This document shows positions 18,418 to 25,716 of a stretch of 62,449 nucleotides of DNA, piece by piece. Position 1 is the stretch's first letter, and each line of letters starts with the position of its first letter. The stretch is taken from positions 1-62,449 of the forward strand of contig NZ_PPPT01000121.1 in the NCBI RefSeq assembly GCF_006483445.1, in the 5' to 3' direction. Made by a program: the position numbers and the translations under genes. The notes beneath the pieces are model-generated. The model was not told the DNA's origin, searched no databases, and saw nothing but the letters and a program-made list of their open reading frames with translations. This DNA comes from Bradyrhizobium guangdongense (GTDB lineage: Bacteria; Pseudomonadota; Alphaproteobacteria; Rhizobiales; Xanthobacteraceae).

Positions 18418-18446
18418 TGGTAAAATAATTTTACCATCACTGTCAA
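18418..18446. promoter_or_regulatory. GntR-type operator and -35 box of the lactate operon
   Basis: TGGTAAAATAATTTTACCA at 18418-18436 is a perfect palindrome with 9-base arms and matches the TnGTnnnACnA-like core of FadR/LldR-subfamily operators. Just beyond it, TGTCAA at 18441-18446 reads TTGACA on the minus strand, a consensus -35 for the lactate operon. The palindrome would then cover the spacer and -10, which fits repression relieved by lactate. Confidence 0.7.
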
Positions 18447-18559
18447 TTGGGCAATATATTTCGTGATGCGTCGACCTCGGAGAGCCTGCTTGACCGGAGC
18501 CGTCAAAGCGCCATAGTCAGGACGAATCCGCACGCCCGGCCAAAGAGATAGGTGCCGCC

Positions 18560-19321
18560 TTGAGCAACGTCCTACGCACACCGAAGGTCGCGGAAGCGAT
18601 GGCCGATCACATCGAAAAGCTCATCCTGGAAGGCGTGTTGCGGCCCGGCGAGAAGCTGGCGGCCGAGCGCGAACTCGCAGAGAAGCTGGAAATCTCGCGA
18701 CCCTCGCTGCGCGAGGCGTTGCAGATTCTGGAAAAGCGCGGCCTGCTGGTCACCAGCCGCTCCGGGACGTTCGTGGCTCAATTCCTCTCGCCGCTGTTGC
18801 GGCCGCTCGCCACGCTGTTGCAGGACAAGCCGCGCGTCACCGCCGACTATTTCGAATTTCGCCGGATTCAGGAGGCACATGCTGCGCGGTTGGCCGCCTT
18901 GCGCGCCACCGACCTCGATCGCCAGGCGATCCGGCACTGCGCCGACCGGATGCAGAAGGCTCACAAGCTCGAAGATCCGACGCAGGAAGGCGACGCCGAC
19001 GTCGATCTCCACCTCCTGGTCTACGAGGCGAGCCACAACGTGGTCCTGCTCCACGTCATGCGCGCGCTCGCCGACCTCTTGCGGAACAACATTTTCTACA
19101 GCCGTGCACAGCTCTACTTGCGCGACGGCGTCCGTGACCAGTTGCTCGGGCAGCACCTCGCGCTCGCGAACGCCGTGATTGCGGGCAAGGCCAAGGAGGC
19201 CGAGGCGGCAGCGGCTGAACACATCCGCTTCACCTTCGAGACGGTCGAGGAGATCAGGCGCGACAGCGCTCGACTGGAGACGTCACTCAGCCGGGTGAAC
19301 CGGAGCGATTTTCTCGCCTGA
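18560..19321 (+). CDS. GntR/FadR-subfamily regulator (LldR/PdhR-like)
   Basis: 253 residues. The winged helix is at residues 8-75, with PGEKLAAERELAEKLEIS and RPSLREALQILEKRGLL, followed by an all-helical FCD sensor domain that has the metal-binding pattern (Asp/His residues in DVDLHLLVYEASHN and the later His residues). It is divergent from the lctP-lldD operon, so it is the probable lactate-responsive repressor. The start is a TTG at 18560. It is convergent with the uxuA gene 21 bases downstream. Confidence 0.9.
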   Translation: MSNVLRTPKVAEAMADHIEKLILEGVLRPGEKLAAERELAEKLEISRPSLREALQILEKRGLLVTSRSGTFVAQFLSPLLRPLATLLQDKPRVTADYFEFRRIQEAHAARLAALRATDLDRQAIRHCADRMQKAHKLEDPTQEGDADVDLHLLVYEASHNVVLLHVMRALADLLRNNIFYSRAQLYLRDGVRDQLLGQHLALANAVIAGKAKEAEAAAAEHIRFTFETVEEIRRDSARLETSLSRVNRSDFLA

Positions 19322-19342
19322 TTGCCTCCGAGGATCGGCGTC

Positions 19343-20530
19343 CTATCGATGCTCGATCGCGCGGATCGCGCCTCGGAGTTCGGCGAGGCCGCGCAGGCGG
19401 CCGATCGCGGTGTAGCCGGGATTGGTGCGTTTGGTCGCGGCGAGGTCGTCGAGCATGCGGTGGCCGTGATCGGGGCGGAACACGATTTTCTTGTCCGGCG
19501 AACGCCGCGCATTCTCCTTCAAAAGCGCCTTGAGCACCGCGATCATGTCGACGTCGCCGTCGAGATGATCGGACTCGTAGAACGACAGGCTGTCGGCCTC
19601 ACGCTTGGTTGCGCGCAGATGCGCAAACGCGATGCGCGGGCCAAAACGTTCGGCCATATCAGGCAGATCGTTGTCGGCGCGGACGCCGAGCGACCCCGTG
19701 CATAGGCAGATGCCGTTCGCTTTTGACGGCACGGCATCGAACAGCGCCTGATAGTCGTCGGCGGTGGAGGCGACGCGCGGCAGGCCGAACAACGGCCGCG
19801 GCGGATCGTCGGGATGCAGCGTCAGCGATACGCCGAGCTGTTCGGCGACCGGCGCGACCCGGCCCAGGAACTCCGCGAGATGCTGCCGCAAAATCTTTGG
19901 CGTGATGTCGCGATAAGTCTCGAGGCGATCGCGAAATTGCGGAATCGTCATCGGCTCGGTGGTCGAGCCCGGCAATGCGCTGGCGATGGCCATGACGAGA
20001 TAGTCGATATCGGCCTGGCTCATCTTGTCGAAGCGCACTTTCGCGCGTGCCTGCTGCTCCGGCGAATAGTCCTGCAGGGCGGTGGGGCGCTTGAGGATGT
20101 GCAGCTCGAACGCAGCAAAGCGATCCTGATCGAAGCGCATGGCGCGCGCGCCGTTCGGCAGCTCCCATTCGAGGTCGGTCCGACACCAGTCCACGACCGG
20201 CATGAAATTGTAGCAGATGACCTTGATGCCCGCGCTCGCGACCGCTTCCATGCTCGCGATCCAGGCTTCAATTGACCGCGTTGCCTTGGCCCCGAGGCGC
20301 TTGACGTCGTCGGGGATCGGAATCGACTCGACGACCGACCACGTCAATTGCGACCGGCCGGGCTGGCTGTGCTCGATAAAATTCTTGCGCTCCTCGATCG
20401 CCTTGCGGGTCCAGGCCTCGCCGATCGGCACCTGATGCAGCGCCGACACGATGTCGGTCGCTCCGGCCTGCCTGACATCGTCGAGCGAGACGGGATCGTC
20501 GGGCCCGTACCAGCGCCATCCCTCAAGCAT
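19343..20530 (-). CDS. uxuA: Mannonate dehydratase
   Basis: 395 residues, the typical UxuA size. The start MLEGWRWYGPDDPVSLDDVRQ, the internal VICYNFMPVVDWCRTDL and the C-terminal DHLDGDVDMIAVLKALL are strongly characteristic of the TIM-barrel mannonate dehydratases. The enzyme removes water from D-mannonate to give 2-keto-3-deoxygluconate, using Fe2+ or Mn2+. The ATG at 20530 follows GGAG. It ends the leftward operon regulator-dctP-dctQ-dctM-dehydrogenase-uxuA, 12 bases after the zinc dehydrogenase. Confidence 0.95.
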   Translation of the reverse strand: MLEGWRWYGPDDPVSLDDVRQAGATDIVSALHQVPIGEAWTRKAIEERKNFIEHSQPGRSQLTWSVVESIPIPDDVKRLGAKATRSIEAWIASMEAVASAGIKVICYNFMPVVDWCRTDLEWELPNGARAMRFDQDRFAAFELHILKRPTALQDYSPEQQARAKVRFDKMSQADIDYLVMAIASALPGSTTEPMTIPQFRDRLETYRDITPKILRQHLAEFLGRVAPVAEQLGVSLTLHPDDPPRPLFGLPRVASTADDYQALFDAVPSKANGICLCTGSLGVRADNDLPDMAERFGPRIAFAHLRATKREADSLSFYESDHLDGDVDMIAVLKALLKENARRSPDKKIVFRPDHGHRMLDDLAATKRTNPGYTAIGRLRGLAELRGAIRAIEHR

Positions 20531-20542
20531 CGTTGCGTCTCC

Positions 20543-21592
20543 CTACTGCGCCGTCAGCACGACCTTGACGCTCTGCGAGCGATCAAGCGCGAGCCGCAGC
20601 GCGTCCGGCGCGGTGGCGAGCGGACGCTCGGCCGTCACCAGCGACAGCACGTCGACGCTGCCGTTGGAGATCAGTTCCACCGCGGTCATGAATTCGAAGC
20701 CGAAGCGGAACGAGCCGCGGAGATCGATCTCCTTCGCCATCACGGCATTCGCGGGCGTGGGAATCTGTCCGCCCGGCAGATTGCCGATCTGCACCACGGT
20801 GCCGCCCCGGCGCACGATACCGATCGCGCTGGCGAGACCCGCGGCGGTGCCCGAAACTTCGAACGCGACGTCATAGGGGCGCGCGGCGGCCTGCGCCTTC
20901 AGCCCGTCTTCGCCGCCGGAAACATTCTCGACATGCGAGGCACCGAGCTTTGTCGCGAAAGCAAGCGGCGCCGGTGCGATGTCGGCGACGGTGATGTCGG
21001 CCATGCCGGCGCGGTGCGCCGCCAGCATGGTGAGAAGCCCGATTGGGCCTGCGCCAAAGATGATACCGCGCTTGCCGGTGACGTCGCCGGCGCGCGCCAC
21101 GGCGTGCAGGCAGACAGAGAGCGGCTCGGCGAGCGCTGCCGCCTGGTAGGAGACGTGATCGGGAATCTTCACGCATTGCGCGGGGATGGCATCGAAGTAA
21201 TTGGCAAAGCCGCCCTGCATGTGCGGGGTCTTCGACGCCGAGCCCATGAAGAAGATGTTTTCGCATAGGTTCGGCCGCCCTTCGCGACAGGCGACGCAAT
21301 GGCCGCACCAGCGCGACGGATTGACGGCGACGCGGTCGCCGACCTTCAGATTCGGTGCCGCGCCCGCGATCTCCACGACCTCGCCCGATATCTCATGACC
21401 GAGCACCAGCGGCGACTTCACCACGAAATCGCCGGTGCGGGCATGGCGGAAATAGTGCATGTCGGAGCCGCAGATGCCGCCGGCGCCGAAGCGGATGCGC
21501 ACCATGCCGGCTGCGAGCTTGTCGAGCGGATGCTCGATCATGCGGAGGTCTTCGGGGCCGAACAGGGTGGCGGCAAGAGCTACAGATGTCAT
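20543..21592 (-). CDS. Zinc-dependent sugar-acid dehydrogenase, L-idonate/L-gulonate 5-dehydrogenase-like
   Basis: 349 residues, a medium-chain zinc dehydrogenase. Catalytic zinc ligands lie in GGICGSDMHYF and the GHEISGEV segment, the structural zinc site is CGHCVACREGRPNLC (four Cys), and the NAD(P) motif is GAGPIGLLTML. It resembles IdnD. In a UxuA/UxuB context such enzymes can convert L-gulonate or L-idonate to the 5-keto acid (D-fructuronate or 5-ketogluconate), feeding the pathway. The start overlaps the dctM stop (ATGA at 21589-21592), so it is translationally coupled to the transporter. Confidence 0.85.
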   Translation of the reverse strand: MTSVALAATLFGPEDLRMIEHPLDKLAAGMVRIRFGAGGICGSDMHYFRHARTGDFVVKSPLVLGHEISGEVVEIAGAAPNLKVGDRVAVNPSRWCGHCVACREGRPNLCENIFFMGSASKTPHMQGGFANYFDAIPAQCVKIPDHVSYQAAALAEPLSVCLHAVARAGDVTGKRGIIFGAGPIGLLTMLAAHRAGMADITVADIAPAPLAFATKLGASHVENVSGGEDGLKAQAAARPYDVAFEVSGTAAGLASAIGIVRRGGTVVQIGNLPGGQIPTPANAVMAKEIDLRGSFRFGFEFMTAVELISNGSVDVLSLVTAERPLATAPDALRLALDRSQSVKVVLTAQ

Positions 21593-22995
21593 TTGGACAA
21601 TCCCATATATTTCGGCAGCCAGAGGGTGAGGTCGGGAATGTAGGTGATGGCGACCAGCGCCAGCAGCAGCGGCACCAGCCAGGGCAGGATCGCCACCGTC
21701 GTCCGCTCCACCGAGAGCTTTGCGACGCGGGCGAGAACGAACAGCACCATGCCGAGCGGCGGGTGCAACAGGCCGATCATCAGGTTCAGCGTCATGATCA
21801 GGCCGAAGTGGATCGGGTCGATGCCGAGCTTGAGCACGATCGGCAGCAGGATCGGCACCAGAATGGTGATGGCGGCGATGGTGTCGATGAAGCAACCCAC
21901 GAACAGGATCAGGATGTTCGCGAGCAGCAGGAACACCCATTTGTTGTGGGTGAAGGACAGCATCGCATCCGACAGCGTCTGCGCCGCCTGCGACACCGTC
22001 AAGAGCCACGCGAAGATCGAGGCGGCCGTGACGATGAACAGCACGGAGGCCGTCGTCTCGATGGTGTCGAAAGTCGCCTTCGCGACCGTCTTCAAGGTCA
22101 TGGTGCGGTAGCGCACCAAGCCGAGGAACAGCGACCAGATCACGGCCGCGACGGCCGCTTCCGTCGGCGTGAACCAGCCGAGCGTCATGCCGCCGATCAG
22201 GATCACCGGCGCCATCAGCGCCATCACGGCGGAGAAGTCGAAATACCAGTCGATCGCGAGCAGCACGCCGAGGCCGATGGCGACCGCCATGTTGACGGAC
22301 AGGCCGGCCTGGACAAGCAGCCAGATCGCCATCGGGAAAGCGAGCACGATGACGATCTCGAGGCCGGCCGATCCCAGCTGCGGCCAGGAGAACGGCGTGT
22401 CGCTGCCCCATTTGTTCCTGTGCGCGAAATAGGTGACGGTCGCCATCATCAGCAGCGTCATGACCACGCCGGGAATGACGCCGCCGAGAAACAGCGCGCC
22501 GATCGAGACGTTGGCCATCATGCCGTAGATGACGAAGGGCAGCGACGGCGGAATGATCGGCCCGAGCGTCGCGGAGGCCGCGGTGACGCCGACCGAGAAT
22601 TCGGTGGAGTAGCCGTGGTCCTTCATCGCCTTGATCTCGATGGTGCCGAGGCCGGCAGCATCCGCGATCGCGGTGCCGGACATGCCGGAGAAGATCACGG
22701 AGCCGATGATGTTGACGTGGCCGAGGCCGCCGCGCATCCAGCCGACCAGCGCGACCGCAAACTTGTAGATGCGCCCCGTCACGCCGGCGATGTTCATGAG
22801 ATTGCCGGCAAGGATGAAGAAGGGCACGGCGAGCAGCGGAAAGCTCTCGACACCGGCGATCATGCGCTGCGCCAGCGTGACGTCGGGCGTCACGCCGCTG
22901 ACGAGGATGTAGAGCAGCGACGAGGTCGCCATCGCGAACGCGACCGGCAGGCCCAGCAGCATCAGGATGAGAAAGCCCCCAAGCAACAGCAGCAT
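21589..22995 (-). CDS. dctM: TRAP transporter large permease
   Basis: 468 residues with about twelve membrane helices. It starts MLLLLGGFLILMLLGLPVAFAM, typical of DctM/SiaM, and carries GVTAASATLGPIIPPSLPFVIYG and the later IGLLHPPLGMVLFV loop that are conserved in the family. This subunit carries the substrate and sodium across the inner membrane. It starts two codons after the small-permease stop with GGGTG upstream. Confidence 0.94.
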   Translation of the reverse strand: MLLLLGGFLILMLLGLPVAFAMATSSLLYILVSGVTPDVTLAQRMIAGVESFPLLAVPFFILAGNLMNIAGVTGRIYKFAVALVGWMRGGLGHVNIIGSVIFSGMSGTAIADAAGLGTIEIKAMKDHGYSTEFSVGVTAASATLGPIIPPSLPFVIYGMMANVSIGALFLGGVIPGVVMTLLMMATVTYFAHRNKWGSDTPFSWPQLGSAGLEIVIVLAFPMAIWLLVQAGLSVNMAVAIGLGVLLAIDWYFDFSAVMALMAPVILIGGMTLGWFTPTEAAVAAVIWSLFLGLVRYRTMTLKTVAKATFDTIETTASVLFIVTAASIFAWLLTVSQAAQTLSDAMLSFTHNKWVFLLLANILILFVGCFIDTIAAITILVPILLPIVLKLGIDPIHFGLIMTLNLMIGLLHPPLGMVLFVLARVAKLSVERTTVAILPWLVPLLLALVAITYIPDLTLWLPKYMGLSK

Positions 22996-22999
22996 GGCA

Positions 23000-23578
23000 T
23001 CACCCTTCCGTTCCGTCGAAGGCGCCGGGGCGCTCCAGGATCGAGTAGCCGCGCCGCCAGTTCTCGACCGCGACCTGGACCGAACGCCCGAACATCAGCA
23101 CGAAGCCGAGCAGCGCGGCGTAATAGACGTAGTTCTTCGGGAAATTGATCGTCGTCATCGGCTCGTCGCCGATCACCTTGATGTAGGTCCAGACCAGCTT
23201 GATCGCGTAGGCCAGGAACGCGATGCGGATCGCATCGATCGCCGTCGACAGCGCCCGCCCTGCGAGATGGGGCAGGTAGCGATAGACGAGGTCGACCTGG
23301 ATGTGCCGCGACAGCCGCACGCACATCGACGAGCCGATGAAGACCACGCCGATCAGGCAGTAGGTCGCGATCTCCTCGGTCCAGGCATAGCTGTCGTTGA
23401 GGACGTAACGGGTGAAGAACTGGAGGAAGACCGAGAGCGCCATCACCCAGAAGATCGCCAGCGCCACCCAGTCCTCGAACGCGTATTGGCCGAGGTCGAC
23501 CTTCGGCGTCGCCTCCTCCTCGAAGGTATGGGCGATCTCGTCGGCGGTGATCTGCCGGTGCAGTTCGGCGGTCGACAT
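23000..23578 (-). CDS. dctQ: TRAP transporter small permease
   Basis: 192 residues. A soluble N-terminus of about 50 residues precedes four membrane helices (WVALAIFWVMALSVFLQFFT, IATYCLIGVVFIGSSMCV and two more), the DctQ layout. The ATG at 23578 follows GGAGA; the in-frame ATG at 23656 would place the start inside a palindromic repeat and is rejected. It is separated from the binding-protein gene by 137 bases that contain that repeat, and is four bases from dctM. Confidence 0.9.
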   Translation of the reverse strand: MSTAELHRQITADEIAHTFEEEATPKVDLGQYAFEDWVALAIFWVMALSVFLQFFTRYVLNDSYAWTEEIATYCLIGVVFIGSSMCVRLSRHIQVDLVYRYLPHLAGRALSTAIDAIRIAFLAYAIKLVWTYIKVIGDEPMTTINFPKNYVYYAALLGFVLMFGRSVQVAVENWRRGYSILERPGAFDGTEG

Positions 23579-23602
23579 GTGCTTGCTCTCCAAAGACCTG
23601 AT

Positions 23603-23706
23603 CGTCGTTCCGGGGCGACTCGACGGGACCGCGCGTAGCGCAGCCCGGAGAGCCAACCCGGAACCTCGAGATTCAGGGTTCTCGCTTCGCGAGCCCCGGA
23701 ATGACG
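23603..23706. repeat. REP-like palindromic element C inside the TRAP operon
   Basis: The left arm begins CGTCGTTCCGGGGCG and the right arm ends GCCCCGGAATGACG, with inner GGAACCTCGAGATTC and TCGCTTCGCGA foldbacks. It lies between the dctP stop (23716) and the dctQ start (23578), so it is transcribed in the middle of the operon mRNA and would form a strong stem after the binding-protein gene. Confidence 0.8.
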
Positions 23707-23715
23707 GCTACGTCG

Positions 23716-24690
23716 TTACTTCACCGCCTGGATGCGGTCCCAGTCTGCCTTCCGATAGCCAAAGCTCTCGAACGTGACGTTCTTCAGCACCGTGTCGCGG
23801 AACTCGTTCTTGTCGACCTCCGTCACGGTCAGGCCCTTGTCCTTGAAGAAGGCGACAAGCTTGGCCTCGTTCTGCTTGATCTCGCCCGTTGCCTTCGTCG
23901 CCGCTTCCTGTGCCACGTCGGTAAAGATCTTCTTGTCCTCGTCGGAGAGCTTCTTCCAGAGCGCGCCGGCGACCACGGTGTTGAGATGGTCGACGATGTG
24001 ACCGGTGAGCACGATGTGCTTCTGCACTTCGTAGAACTTCTTGGCCTCGATCGTGGTCAGCGGATTTTCCTGCGCCTCGACGGTGCCGTTCTGGAGCGCG
24101 AGATAGACTTCCGCAAAGGCGATCGGCGCGGTGTTGGCGCCGCAGGCGCGCGGCATCGCCAGATAGGCCGGCACGTCGGGCACGCGCATCTTCAGGCCCT
24201 TCATGTCGGCGCAGGCCTTGATCGGCTTGTTCGACGAGGTGTGGCGCACGCCGTAATAAGTCACCGCGAGGATGTGATGGCCGCTCTTGTCCTCATAGCC
24301 TTGCGTGAGCTCCTTGAAGACGTCGCTCTTGGTGTAGGCAAGCAGATGATCGGCGTCGCGGAAGGTGTAGGGATAGTAGGTCACGCCGATCGGCGGATAG
24401 CTCTTGGCCGCAAAACTGGAGCCGGAGATGATGATGTCGACCGAGCCGAGCGCGAGGCCCTGGTTGATGTCGGTCTCCTTGCCGAGCTGGGAGGCCGGAT
24501 AGACGTCGATCTGGTAGCGTCCGTTGGTGCGCTTGCCGATCTCCTGCGCGGCCCAGACCGAGGCGGTGTGGAACGGCTCCGAGGTCTCGTAGACATGGGC
24601 CCATTTCAGTTTGGTCTGCGCCATGCCGGGACCCGCAGCCAGCAGCGTGCTCGCCGACACCGCAAATGCAATCGTCATTGTCTTCAACAT
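23716..24690 (-). CDS. dctP: TRAP transporter substrate-binding protein
   Basis: 324 residues. A Sec signal peptide ends near AAGPGMAQ (about residue 25) and the mature protein starts TKLKWAHVYETSEPFHTAS, the DctP pattern. LKMRVPDVPAYLAMPRACGA holds the Arg that binds the ligand carboxylate in the family, followed by the FAEVYLALQNGTVEAQENPL signature. Genome context points to a uronate or aldonate (glucuronate, fructuronate, gulonate or mannonate). The ATG at 24690 follows GGAGGAAAAATCG; an ATG 15 bases upstream overlaps this ribosome binding site. Confidence 0.93.
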   Translation of the reverse strand: MLKTMTIAFAVSASTLLAAGPGMAQTKLKWAHVYETSEPFHTASVWAAQEIGKRTNGRYQIDVYPASQLGKETDINQGLALGSVDIIISGSSFAAKSYPPIGVTYYPYTFRDADHLLAYTKSDVFKELTQGYEDKSGHHILAVTYYGVRHTSSNKPIKACADMKGLKMRVPDVPAYLAMPRACGANTAPIAFAEVYLALQNGTVEAQENPLTTIEAKKFYEVQKHIVLTGHIVDHLNTVVAGALWKKLSDEDKKIFTDVAQEAATKATGEIKQNEAKLVAFFKDKGLTVTEVDKNEFRDTVLKNVTFESFGYRKADWDRIQAVK

Positions 24691-24758
24691 CGATTTTTCC
24701 TCCATCGTTCAAGTCTGCTTCTTGTTCACCCGGTCCATTGAGCCCGGGCCGCCCAACG

Positions 24759-25574
24759 TCACGGCCGCCGTGGCCTTCCGGCGGCGGCCTGCTTTCCGGA
24801 TGTCCGCTTTGGACTCGCGGCTCTTGCGACCGATTTCGCCGAACGGCCGCGACCCGCAGCCGGAGCCGCGCCCGTTTCCGCTCCAAAATTCTGAGCAAAC
24901 CGCTTTTGCGATCTGGCGAGGTGGTCGCGCATCGCATCGCGCGCGCGATCGGGATCGCGGCCTGCGATGGCGTCGCGCACGGCGCGGTGCTCGTCGAGCG
25001 CCGCGCGCCAGGACGCGGGGTTCTCGAAATAATGCGCAAGCTGCGCGAAATAGGGATTGAGGCGCTGGTCGAACAGCTCGCCGACGACGCGCACCAGCAC
25101 GGCATTGCCGAGACAGCCGGCCACCGCGACATGGAACGCGCGGTCATGCACCATCGACAATTCGCCGGGATGCTCGACATTCTCCATCGCGGTGAGGGAT
25201 GCATCGATCCGCGCGATGTCCTCGCGCTTCGCCACCCGCGCCGCCTGCTCGGCGATCGAACCTTCCAAAAACTCGCGTGCGCGCAACAGCTCGAACGGGC
25301 CTTCCATGACGGCCGCGGCAGAAAATGACGGGGCGGCGCCGGCAGGCTCGATGACATAGATGCCGGAGCCGACGCGGATGCGCAGACGGCCCTCGACCTC
25401 GAGCGCGATCAGGGCTTCACGCACCGTCGGCCGCGACACCTTCAACTGCTCGGCGAGCTCGCGCTCGGTCGGCAGCCGGCTGCCGACCGCGTACTCGCCG
25501 CTGTCGATCAAGGCTCGCAATTGATCGGCGATCTGGCGGTAAAGCCGTCTCGCCTCCACAGCTTCCAGCGGCAC
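24759..25574 (-). CDS. GntR-family regulator with FCD domain, UxuR-like
   Basis: 271 residues. The winged helix reads GSRLPTERELAEQLKVSRPTVREALIALEVEG (residues about 32-63, written here as one motif region), and the FCD sensor follows with the metal-binding pattern DRAFHVAVAG and later His residues. The last 40 residues are rich in Ala, Arg, Lys and Gly and look disordered, which is unusual for this family. The GTG at 25574 has GGGAGG upstream. It heads the leftward TRAP-uxuA operon and faces uxuB, with overlapping AATTGGT-type palindromes in between, so it probably represses both directions in the absence of fructuronate or a related acid. Confidence 0.9.
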   Translation of the reverse strand: MPLEAVEARRLYRQIADQLRALIDSGEYAVGSRLPTERELAEQLKVSRPTVREALIALEVEGRLRIRVGSGIYVIEPAGAAPSFSAAAVMEGPFELLRAREFLEGSIAEQAARVAKREDIARIDASLTAMENVEHPGELSMVHDRAFHVAVAGCLGNAVLVRVVGELFDQRLNPYFAQLAHYFENPASWRAALDEHRAVRDAIAGRDPDRARDAMRDHLARSQKRFAQNFGAETGAAPAAGRGRSAKSVARAASPKRTSGKQAAAGRPRRP

Positions 25575-25622
25575 GCTGGCCTCCCAGACAAGGGCCGTTT
25601 CGGGATCAGTCCCGCCGGCCTG

Positions 25623-25652
25623 CCAATTTTTGGAAAATTGGTCTTACCAATT
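25623..25652. promoter_or_regulatory. Overlapping GntR (UxuR-type) operators
   Basis: Two perfect palindromes share a half-site: CCAATTTT-TGG-AAAATTGG at 25623-25641 and AATTGGT-CTT-ACCAATT at 25636-25652. The second closely resembles the enterobacterial UxuR/ExuR site (AAATTGGTATACCAATTT). They lie between the divergent regulator and uxuB start codons. Confidence 0.75.
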
Positions 25653-25716
25653 GACCGGAGCATTGACCGAGCAAAGCCGGCATGTCAAGGCTCCCCGAAA
25701 ATCAGGGGAGACGACC

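Noticed and set aside
16665..18428. A 587-codon plus-strand frame opposite the lactate permease.
   Set aside because: The minus strand encodes a clear LctP protein; the plus-strand translation is an Arg/Gln/Asp-rich GC-skew shadow.
21355..23148. A 597-codon plus-strand frame opposite dctM and dctQ.
   Set aside because: Highly charged, His/Asp/Arg-rich translation, antisense to conserved TRAP genes.
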